Below are positions 50,715 through 61,000 of a DNA stretch of 64,000 bases, piece after piece. Every line of letters starts with the position of its first letter. The stretch's first letter is position 1. A program made the translations under genes and the position numbers. Source of the DNA: Moringa oleifera. Its lineage: Eukaryota > Streptophyta > Magnoliopsida > Brassicales > Moringaceae. Below the pieces are notes generated by a model. That model saw only the letters and a list, made by a program, of their open reading frames with translations, searched no databases and was not told the DNA's origin. The stretch spans positions 186,001 to 250,000 of the forward strand of contig JAJFZO010000695.1 in NCBI GenBank assembly GCA_021397835.1, given 5' to 3'.

Positions 50715-51480
50715 ACTTTTATCCCATGAGAAATTAACATGGAAGCCATTTTTAGCTTCACTGCTAAGTATCCAATAATAACATCTACCTTCGTGTCTAT
50801 AATTGTAGTTTTTTAGATTTCTTGTCTCTAGGTTAAACAAATTATGGTTAATTAAGATATGGATAAAGCTCACCTACATGATTGAGGTAGGAAGGCAAAG
50901 TTCAAGAAACTGCATGTCCAGCTGAATTTTCACCTTGTTTTGTGTTTTACAAGGCACACTATCAACATCACCAAAAATTTACATCTGTGATATAGTAAAT
51001 GACAAGGTTATGTCACTCAAGAACACAGAGAATCTTTCATTTCTTTAATAAAGTTACCTTAAAAGAAGAGCATGGCATATAACCCACTTTAGTTACTTTT
51101 ATGGAGCACAACATAAGCAAGTGTGGATTTTGAAGGAGTGCATGCCTCAAAAGAAATTGAGTTTGGAGTGTCCATGTGAATGTTGCAATAGTTCTTTAAC
51201 TTCAATCCTAGAACTTGAATAACTCATACTTTTCTTGATCTGGCAACAGTTTATAAATTCCTTCTCTGCTAGAAAGATGCTATAAACAGGCCTATAATTT
51301 GAGAATCTTGTTTCGCCACTAACATAAAATAGTTGATTCAAGCCTCTCTTATACCATAGTATAGGATCACATCTAGATGGAAAGGGCACAATTAAACATT
51401 AATTTTACCATAATTGAATAGATAATATCATCCACATTATTTCACAAGCTGACAATCATGTAATACAAGACTAATATGAT
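50715..51480 (-). repeat. Partial copy of segment C at the array edge
   Basis: Similar to 27905-28680, 35460-36180 and 41920-42650, sharing CACTGCTAAGTATCCAA, CATCACCAAAAATTTACAT and ACAATCATGTAATACAAG. It stops abruptly after AATATGATTTCA near 51484, where unrelated sequence begins. Confidence 0.8.
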
Positions 51481-51494
51481 TTCATTGTCAAAGA

Positions 51495-51565
51495 TGTGAA
51501 GAGTGTGAGATTACCATGCAGGCGTTCTTTCTTCTCCTCTAGATGGCTATCATCACCTGCATATC
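51495..51565 (-). other. Short exon-like stretch, unidentified
   Basis: On the minus strand an AG-bounded stretch reads RYAGDDSHLEEKKERLHG and meets a G|GTAATC donor-like site. It is hydrophilic and unlike the surrounding intron-type DNA. The family is unknown, and it may be chance. Confidence 0.25.
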
Positions 51566-51941
51566 TGTCTAAATATTTGAATATTTATATGTGGGAGAAA
51601 AATATATCTTCCCTTCATTCTATCCCTCAAACCATCAAAAACTATCAAGTTTTAGTTTTATCACATTTAAAAGTTGATTCAAAAAATGATTCAGGAAGAA
51701 CATCACAAATAAATAAAAACATGCCTGGTTGTTCTCTAACAATGGTCTCTAATTATGCATCACAACAAGAGCCTTTGCAGAGTAATAAGATAGTGCAATC
51801 CCGTAATTCGACTCACCAAGCCAAATAATTCGATTGGAGTAGAACAAATATGATAGAATTTAAGTTATGTAAGCTAGAATGCTGCAGATATTGATTCACT
51901 AGCTAAGCATGGATAGGAAAAAAGTAAGAGTAAGGACTTTA

Positions 51942-52080
51942 CTAATGATCAAGAATTGTTTGAGGAAAGTTCTCATCTCTCATGTCATGGAATCTTGGAA
52001 ACCCTGTCTTCCTTAGGATCTCCACAACATCTGAGTTTCTTCGTAGTTCATCTCCCTCTTTTTGCTCAAAGAATAAATGG
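51942..52080 (-). pseudogene. Unidentified terminal-exon-like frame
   Basis: After an ATTTGCAG acceptor (minus strand) the frame reads FFEQKEGDELRRNSDVVEIL then RKTGFPRFHDMRDENF, and stops at TAG (51942-51944 on the + strand). The composition is typical of real coding sequence and far less AT-biased than its surroundings. I do not recognise the family. It shares its strand with the AAA-type exon 1.1 kb upstream and could belong to the same broken locus. Confidence 0.4.
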
Positions 52081-53130
52081 CTGCAAATGCAGCAAAAGCT
52101 TGTTTAGTGCAAAGACATGCAAATTGAAATTGAACCATGAAAAATTCGAGAAGATGATATGGTACTTTTTCTTACATCATCATAATTCCACTCTCCAACT
52201 CTAAGAAATTAAAAAGTATCTTGTTTCCAAGATAACCCATTAAGCCTCTGCCAACACGAGACACTTTTATGTTGCATACGTTGTCCCTTAGGTTGCTCTT
52301 CACCCATTCTATAAGAAATAGCCCAACCACTTCCATGGATTGAATGCCCTCTTGTTCCCTAGGAGAGAATGCCCACAAAAAAGACCCATGAAAATTCCAT
52401 TACAGCTATATGCCATGCCTTCATTTTTCACGCAGTCAGTATAAAAATATATGTAAAGAATGTACATCGAATGCAATAAAACTACTACTATTCTGTCAAA
52501 TAGATTACTGTTGGAGAAATCTGAGATCACATAGTTGAGTTTCACATTTTGTACCAGTGACCTCGGGCTTAATTTATTTACACCTTGAGTAAGCTTCGAT
52601 GGGGCAGTTTTCTATATCTTTGATACTACAGCATTAATTCTTATATAAAAGAACATTTAAGCTAAGACAAAGTAGAATTGAAGACATGACTCTCATTCAC
52701 TTCTAAAATACATGAAAGAAAACAAGTGTCCACATTATGAGGAACCAGACAGCAAGTAAATAACTTTCTCATTTCAAAAGTACTATAAAAAGATTAAACA
52801 AACAGTTTTATTCATTGAAGTGGTAAGAGGTGAATTAATACCATGAAAGTAAGTGTAGCAGCTTCTGCAGCAAGAACTCCCTAAGACACAAACACAGGTG
52901 CATCCAACATGACAGGCTTTTCTGAATGACTTACATAAAAGATACTTAAATATGTAAAGCCCTTGACTGGATGCCTCTAACCATTAGGATGCAAACAAGC
53001 TTCCTTGAACAAATTTAAGGACAAAAGCTAGGGAAACTGGTGTTAGCAACATATTACCATCCTCAACAACAATTGAAGCTTTAATCAACAAATAAACAAG
53101 TCTGAACTAACAAAAATAAAATATAAAGAT
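52081..53130. other. Non-coding DNA between exon-like pieces
   Basis: A minus-strand frame at 52172-52378 (RVGRGLMGYLGNK near its end) has some coding character, but no splice-supported exon or family was found. The rest looks intronic. Confidence 0.35.
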
Positions 53131-53150
53131 AATATCATGTTCAGAGAGAA

Positions 53151-53270
53151 GACATCTTCAAGAGCACCTATATCATCAAACTTGATGCCAATTTCACTAG
53201 GACATACCATGACAGAAACGAAGTTGCTTTTGTACTCCTCTTTTGCAAGTTTCTGCCATAAATTCAACAT
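53151..53270 (-). pseudogene. Exon fragment of a plant DAA1-type AAA-ATPase
   Basis: The minus-strand frame reads WQKLAKEEYKSNFVSVMVCP then SEIGIKFDDIGALEDV. The EIGxKFDDIGALEDVK string immediately precedes the AAA module in plant ATPases of the DAA1/At1g64110 group (from memory), so this is the linker just before the Walker A exon. The frame leaves the family after EDV at a possible GAT|GTCTTC boundary. No Walker A (GPPGTGKT) or Walker B exon is visible downstream (lower coordinates), where only the array follows. I infer a truncated gene fragment. Upstream residues (ETEKISWKPLQSL) are not clearly family-like. Confidence 0.6.
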
Positions 53271-53399
53271 TCGTACACAGCTTTCAAAATTTCTGTACAA
53301 AGAACAACTGATGAAGATATATGCCTTCAAGCTTTGTAATGGCTTCCAAGATATTTTTTCTGTTTCCTTCAACTTCCTAATTGCAATTTCAAGGCTTGA

Positions 53400-54050
53400 G
53401 CAAAAATTATTAAGATGATATTAGTTGTCTAAAGGGCTGAGCAAAAAAATAATGTTAAGGGAAAATAAAAAATAAGGATTCACCAATCTGAAGAGACAAC
53501 TCAAAACCAATTTAAGCACATGAATGCCTAGCTTCATCCCATATAATGTTACAATGCTCCTTTCTTCTAAATGACTATATGAGGCACAAAAAATAAATTC
53601 ATAGCTTTACATTATTCTCCAAGCCATCAATAAACCAATGTTGTCAAAAGCGAAGGCTGCTCTAAGGCTAAAAATGGATCTTCAAGCAAGAGTAGCTGCA
53701 TTTAAGAATGGTGGGCTCAATATTTAATAAAGATTCATATTACTGCCTATAATACATATGAAATGATTTGTATAAGAATACTTTAATCAAATTAAAATAG
53801 TTTCAAACCTCTATCCTAACGTTAATAGATTATTTTAGTTAATTAGTGAGAGAACTTATTTAATAAAAAAATGGTAATAGGGTAATAAAACTTGATATTG
53901 CAGTAATATAGCTATCTGTAGTATTATCGGATCATAGCAACATTAATATCTCAAGCTGGAAGATTTATTAGTATCAAATTATGCCAAGAGTAAACCTTCA
54001 CAAATCATGCTGCTTACCCTAAGGCATGACTCAACGACCATTATATAGGA
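53400..54050. other. Intergenic DNA, no gene recognised
   Basis: Ordinary AT-rich sequence between the AAA fragment and the satellite-like arrays. No supported feature. Confidence 0.5.
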
Positions 54051-56570
54051 GAACAGTCTAAAGCATTCAATTTAATTAAAAATTTAAAACTTTAAAATTA
54101 GTTTAAAATAAAAATTTTACAAAAATTTTAAAAATTAATAAAACAAGTGAAAATAATTATGATTTATGTTGATGTTTAGAAATATATAAAAATGCAATAA
54201 CTGAAAAATGTAAAGAAAAAATTTTTAAAAACCTTGATACAATGGATAAATTTCAAAGTAAAATATAATTAAAATACAAAAATAAAATAACATAGATTTT
54301 ATTGAAAAAGAAAATACTAAAAAATGAAATAAATATTAAATTTAAAAAGAAAATATATCAAGTAATTAAAATCATTGAAGAGAAAAAAATAATTAAAATA
54401 AAAATTAAAAAATAAAATGTAATAAAATCCCATATAATTCAAAGGAAATAAAAAAATTAAAAAAGAACATATACAAAAGATTAGAAAACTAAAAAAAAGG
54501 AAAAATAATGTAAAATATTTTATAATTTAAAACAATTCAAGAATCATAAAATATTTCATAAAAAATAATTTTGATTTACATTGATCATTTAAAGAAAAAT
54601 GTAAAATAAAAATATAACAAATCAAACAATAAAAAAAATATAAATACAACAAAAGTATGTAAAATAAATAAATAAAAGTATGTAAAAATAAAAAATTTAA
54701 AAATCAGATGAACAAAAAAAAACTAAAAGCCAAATAAACTAACAAAACTGCGGCCACTTGGTGATGTCCAATATTTGCCATTTTGTATTAAAGTAGTTAA
54801 TAATGATAAAAATTAAAAAAATGTAAAAAATTATAAACAAGGTTAAAAAATAAAAGATTAAAAAATCAAATAAAATAAAAGGTCTAAGAAAAATAAGGTT
54901 ACTATAAAAAAGTAAGTGTTAAAAAATAAAAATACTCAACAAAATAAAAAATGAATATGAGAATTTTTTTGAAAAAATCCAAAATAATTAAAAATAAGAA
55001 AAAAGCAAAAAAAAATCCAACAAAATGAAGATAATACATATAAAAAAGAAAATAGTAAAGAAACTAAACTCTTTGCAAAGTAAGAAAATAGATTTTGTTG
55101 AAAAACAAAGTAGTAATAAAATAAAATAAATTGTAAAAAAAATTATACAAATCATTAAACATCAAACAAAATGAAAATATAAAAAATATTATAAAATCCA
55201 AAAAATAAAAAATAAAGAGAATAATTAAAAAAACTTTAAAAAATAAAAACTAAAATAAAATAATGTAAAACAATTTTAAAAAATTGAAGAATCATAAAAT
55301 ATTTTATAAAAAATTTAAAAAATAATTTTGGTTTGCATTGATTTTTAAAGAAACATATAATAATCATCAAATCAAATCAAATCAAATAGTAAAAAAAATA
55401 AAAATCCAACAAATAAATAAAAATATCTAAACAAAAAGTAGAATATATAAAAATATAATAAAATTCAAAAAAATAAATAAATAAACAAAGCTAAATTAAA
55501 AAAATTAATGACGTTGCAACCATTTGGCGAAATTCAATATTTGTTATTTCACTGAATTGAAATAAATAAAGATGAACAAAATTTAAAAAAATTAAAAAAA
55601 TTAGGAAATATAAAAAAATTATTAAACAATTTTATAAAATAAAAATAAATAAAATTTAGAAAAAAAACCAACTAAACTAAAAAATTTAAGAAAAATAAAG
55701 TTACTAAAAAAAGGATAAGTGAAGAAAACTAAAAATACCTAAAAATAAATGTAAAAAATATTTTAAAAATTCGAAGTAAAAGAAAATCTAAATGAAGAGA
55801 ATATGTATAGAAAAAAGTAATAGTAAAAAAATTCAAAACTCTTTGCAAAACAAGAAAATAGATTTTGTAGAAAAAATATAATAAAAGATAAAAAAATTAA
55901 AAATCAAAAATATATATCAAAAATAATTTTAAAAAGTTAAATAAAATAAAAATAAAAAGTAAAAAGTAAAAAAAAATCTAAAAATTCAAAGAAAATGAAG
56001 AAAAAAATTGAAAAAAATAAAGAAAAAACACAAAAGATTATAAAATTTAAAAAACAGAAAATAGAAAAAATAATGTAAAATAAATTAAAAGATTTCAAGA
56101 ATTATAAAATATTCTTAAAAAAAAATTAAAACCACAATTTAGATTGGCATTGATCTTTTAAAAAAACTTGTAATAAAACATAAAACAAAAAGTGAAAATT
56201 TTAAAAATAAAATATAAATATAAATATTCAAAATAAATAAATACAATTATATAAAAATTAAAAAAAAATTAAAAATTAAAATAAATAAAATAAATAAAAC
56301 GTGACGAAAACTGAAAATCAAATGCACTAACAAGTTTGTAACCACTTGGTGAAGTCTAATATAGGTTAATTTACTAAATTAATATAATCACTTCACTGAC
56401 AGACAAAAATTCAAAAAATAAAAATAAAATTTTTAAAAATAAAAAAATAAAAGAAAATAAAATAAAAAAATTTTAAAATCAAATAAACCAAAAAAATCAA
56501 ACAAAAATAATTTGACTAAAAGATAATAAGTGAAAGAAATTTAAAATACATAGTAAAATAATATATATAT
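54050..56570 (+). repeat. AT-rich tandem repeat array, + orientation (about 3 units)
   Basis: An extremely A-rich + strand with conserved islands at regular spacing. The ACTAACAAAACTGCGGCCACTT-type island (quoted in part) lies near 54739, 55505 and 56330, giving unit lengths of about 766 and 825 bp. GATTTACATTGATC or TTTGCATTGAT lies near 54570, 55330 and 56143. CTCTTTGCAAAGTAAGAAAA or a near match lies near 55068 and 55840. Between islands there is little except A/T runs. No coding sequence. Confidence 0.85.
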
Positions 56571-56860
56571 ATATGATTTTTCTTGATATATATTTTTTAT
56601 TTTTTATTTTAAAAAAAATTATTTTTTTACTTTGCAAAGAATTTTGTTTCTTTACTATTACTTTTTTATATATACTATTTTGAATTTGTTGGTTTTTTTT
56701 ACTTTTTTTTAATTTTTTTAGTTATTTTGAGTTTTTTATTTTTTATATTTATTTTTATATTTTTGTTTCAATAATTTAAGCCGAAGACTCTTACTATTAT
56801 ATGGTTTATGAGGTTTGTGTGTATCTTTAAGATTTTTTATCTGTCAGTGAAGTGATTCTC
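56571..56860 (-). repeat. Inverted piece of the AT-rich repeat (fold-back)
   Basis: At an AT dinucleotide run (about 56560-56575) the strand bias flips from A-rich to T-rich. ACTTTGCAAAG..TTTCTTTACTATTAC follows, the reverse complement of the array island. The piece ends near TCTGTCAGTGAAGTGATT (56838-56855), the reverse complement of AATCACTTCACTGACAGA at 56387-56404. Confidence 0.75.
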
Positions 56861-59030
56861 TTTGTCGTTGAAAACAGGTGGTAGCATATTTGTGATATGA
56901 CTCCTATATCAAAAAGTTAACAGAATAATTAAAGCCAAATGTTCAGTACTGTCAATAGATGTCCATAATTAGCTTATTGACATAAATGTGATATGGAGAT
57001 GAAGTATTTCAATTTATGATCAAAGCTTAAGATTTGTCCCTCATTCTTCTCTATAAAAGCTCACACGATGAAAGCTACAGTGGTACATAGCGAGATTAAA
57101 GTGAGAGTGATCATTAGTTGTAGTTTAATTAAATCTTTGCAATTCAAATTGGTGATATAATCATAAATGTTATATCATTTCATGAGGCAAGTAGTTATGT
57201 TAGCTAATGGCATGATTGGACCTAACTTTGTAATATACTAAGTGATTAAACCCTCCAATTATATCACTATTACTCTTCCTTATCACTTAGACTATTATAT
57301 TTACCATCCCTCTGTATCTTGGAGCTATCATAAGATTATCATATTTAAAAAATAATTAAAATAAATATTACATTCCATTTAGAGTTTATATATCAAATTT
57401 AAATAATTTTTTATTCATAAATTATTTTTATCAAGTTTTTTGAAAAAATTTTGCACTAAAAAATTTTGATTTTCTTAATGATAATAGTTTGAATATTTTA
57501 TTTATATATGTGAAAAAGTTCAACTAAAATTTGTTATAAGATATTTATAATTTAATTTTTTAATTTTTTTATATTTATTTTATAAAATATAATAAATAAT
57601 TTTATATTTTTACAAATATAATGACAATCAGTTTATGATTATTATATATAGTACATTAAATATATCACGAAAGTACAATAAAAGTAGTAAATTAAGATGA
57701 CATATGATGGGATTGTTCAGAGACTTCAAAATCATCATATTTATGAATTGAAAAGATGATTAATAAAAATTAAATACTTAATTAATCAGATAGTTCAAAG
57801 TTGACTTAAAACTGTATTCCATCACAATGCAGTAATATTTTGTTAAAAAAAAAAAAGAGTTAAAAAGTAAGGCTTGAGAGTTTGAAAATATCATTATCAC
57901 CTTCACACACCCACTTAATCTTAAATAACACAATTATAACACAAAGAAACCTATTTATTTGCTCATACTTCTGTTTAGAGTTGGCTTTTAATTTGTATAA
58001 GTTGTAATGATTATGTTCTTTTAAATTTATTTTTTTTAAAAAATTGATTTGAACAGTTAATATATTCTTAAAATTATATGTAAATATATAATAAAATTTT
58101 AAAATATCAATGACTACCTTCGATTCCTTCCTTGAATTTTGGATACAAAATCCGGAAGGATAAAACTAAAATAGAGAGCGAATAAAGATATAGCTCGAAG
58201 AGAGAGAAACCTCAAAAAGAGAGTATTCAGACAAATCTCCTCAAATTTTGAGTTATTTATTTTAATTTTGAGGGTATCATTATCTTTTGTGAGGGTATTT
58301 TTGTCTCTTTGATACATGTAAGTGCTAAAAAAAACTAACTTACTAAAAAAAGTTTTTTTTGTAAAAAATAAATAACGAAATACCAATTTTGATAATTTCC
58401 TCTATAATATAACAAAGTGCATGCATGGAAGCTCAATGGCAGACCCTGGGGCCTTATTGCCTAATCTTTGTGCCACAAAACACCCAGCAGCCCCTCTCCT
58501 CGTCCTCGAACCATCAGCCGCCTCTACCTTATGTCCTCGAAACCATCCAAGTGCCCCTTTGTGGGGTCCCTAACCTACGAGGCCTGGAGAGCATAGTGGG
58601 TGGTGAGAAATTACCCATCTCACGAACCACTACGTGGGCCAATTAAAAGAGAATAAAAAAAGTCTTTCATTTGCTTTATTGAAAGACGAATAGGTGCGTC
58701 GGCTGATCATGATGCTTCTTAAACTTCCCCTCAATGACAACTATTGCCAAAGTAAGAAGATACTTCTTAAGATATGATTGATAATTATATTAATTAATTA
58801 ATTAACACAAATATTATTAAAAGGCTAATTGTGAACGATCCTCTTGCTTTTGATTCAATTATAAACTTTCTGCTTAATTAATTTATGGGCGAGGGCCACT
58901 TGTGATATTCCACGTGCACTTTTGTATGCCGTTTGAGAACCACGGGCATGCCCGCCTCCCTTAGTACACTATGATCCTATGTGCAATGAAAGTGATTTTC
59001 TTTTTTATATTTTTTATATTAAGATTAAAA
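56861..59030. other. Ordinary intergenic DNA between satellite arrays
   Basis: This stretch has a more normal base composition at its start (56860-57330), including CTATAAAAGC at 57051-57060, which could be a TATA box but has no gene after it. Bases 57340-57660 are very AT-rich. No coding sequence is recognised. It includes the GC-rich patch listed next. Confidence 0.5.
58425..58650. other. GC-rich patch with an unrecognised 73-codon open frame
   Basis: This patch stands out sharply from its AT-rich surroundings. The + strand frame 58425-58646 reads MEAQWQTLGPYCLIFVPQNT then a Pro/Ser-rich stretch. No family is recognised, and the minus strand gives nothing better. A CCACGTGCAC G-box-like string lies at 58910-58919. 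It may be a relic promoter or 5' region, or a transposon fragment. Confidence 0.25.
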
Positions 59031-59149
59031 TTACTTGTTGATCAACATTACATTACAACAAAAAAAAATCCAAAAAATCAATACAATGCATATTAAAAAA
59101 AGGCAATACTAAAAAAATAAAATTCTTTACAAAGCAAGAAAATAGATAC

Positions 59150-60700
59150 TTTTCATAATTTTAAACCTCACCAAATGATTGTGATTTTGTTAGTTTATTT
59201 GGTTTTTAGCTATTTTTTATTTTTTATTCATTTGAGTTTTGAATTTTATTTTAATTCTTATCTTTTTATTTATTTATTATAGATATTTTGTATTTTTGTT
59301 TTATTTTTATTTTTATTTTTTACTATTTGATATATTATATTTTTATTATATTTTTGTTTAAAAGATCAATGCAAATATAATTTTAAATTTTTTATAGAAT
59401 ATTTTATGATTCTTGCATTGTTTTAAATTATTTTATGTTCTTTTATGTTATTTTTTTATTTATTATATTTTTATTTAATTTTTAATTTTTATGATTTTTT
59501 AATATATTTTTGCTTTTATTTTATTTTTTTTACTATTTTCTTTTTTAATAAAATTTATTTGCTTGCTCTATGAAGAGTACTATTTTCTTTTTTACGTGTA
59601 TTATATTGACTTTGTTAGATTTTTTTACTCTATTTTCCTTTTTTAATTATTTTGAATTTTCTTTCTATTTTTTCTTATAAACGAATATATTTATTTATTT
59701 TGTTGTGTATTTTTAGTTTCTTTTACTTATTTTCTTTTAGTCAAATTATTTTTGTTTGATTTTTTAAATTTTCTGGTTTTCGAAGATTTTTCATTTGCTT
59801 CTATTTTATTTTTTTAATTTTTCAAAGTTTTTTATTATTTTCTCTGAATTTTTATCATCTTTGATTACAATAATTTAGAAAATTAACAAATATTATACCC
59901 ATGTGGTCACAATTTTGTTAGTATATTTGATTTTTATTTTTGGTTATTTGATTTTATTTTTTACATACTTTTATCTTATTATTTTGTATACTTTTTATAT
60001 TTTTATTGTATTTTTAAATTTTTTATTTTTATTACAATTGTTTTAAAAAATCGATGAAAATCTAAATTGGGATTTAAAGTCTTTTTTATAGAATATTTTA
60101 TGATTCTTGAATTGCTTTAAATTATTTTAAATTATTTTTTTCATCTTTTATTTTTTGAGTTTTCTAATCTTCTGAGTTCTTTATTTTTTTCAATTATTCT
60201 CCTTCATTTTTTTTTTTGAATTTTTTGGATTTTGTTACATCTTATTTTTTATTTCTATTTTTTATGCTTTCCTTTTTATGATTTTTCTTGATATATATTT
60301 TTATATTTCTTATTTTATTTTTTATTTTTTCTTTTCAACAAAATCAATTTCTTACTTTGCAAAGAGTTTTATTTCTTTATTATTACCTTATATATAGTAT
60401 TGATTTGGTTAGATTTTTTTTTACTTTTTTTCTACTTCTTTTAGTTAATTGATTTTTTTTTTAATTTTAGTTTTCATTTTTATTGTTTCGATATTTTTAG
60501 TTTCTTTCACTTATTTTCTTTTAGTAATTTTCTTTTTCTTATTTTTAATTTTATTTGGTTTTTAAGATTTTTATCTACTTTTGTTTACTTTTATTTTATA
60601 AATTTTTTTTATATTTACATAATTTTTTATGTTTTTTATTTTAATTCAACAAATTAGGATGAATAAGTTTGTCTATGAATTTTGTTTATTTTTTTTTTAA
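59150..60700 (-). repeat. AT-rich tandem repeat array, inverted orientation (about 2 units)
   Basis: A T-rich + strand carrying the islands as reverse complements: CCTCACCAAATGATTGTGATTTT near 59168 and CATGTGGTCACAATTTTGTTAG near 59899 (spacing about 730 bp), AAAAGATCAATGCAAAT near 59361, and CTTACTTTGCAAAGAG near 60351. It lies between + orientation arrays on both sides. Confidence 0.8.
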
Positions 60701-61000
60701 TATATTTTGGTAGGAGGAAGATATCTTTAGGACATTCCGTAAACATGTTAAAAATAATCTTATACTTTTTATATTAATTATAACATAAAAATAATATTTC
60801 ATAGTTTTATTAATATTTTTTTTAAAAAAAGTAGATTTTGTTAAGTAAAATAAGTATATTATAGCTTGATTTATTATATAACTTCATCAATCAAAATAAA
60901 CAAGACACTCATAAAAAAAAAAAACCTGAAGAAGAAAAAATAAATATAAAAATTTATAAATAACATTAATGCAAAATAAATGTGAAACTTAAAACCAAAC
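60701..61000. other. AT-rich junction between inverted and direct arrays
   Basis: About 300 bp lacking the array islands, at the point where repeat orientation flips. No gene. Confidence 0.5.

Noticed and set aside
57040..57120. Promoter at CTATAAAAGC
   Set aside because: A good TATA context but no exon, start codon in a useful frame or transcript evidence downstream.
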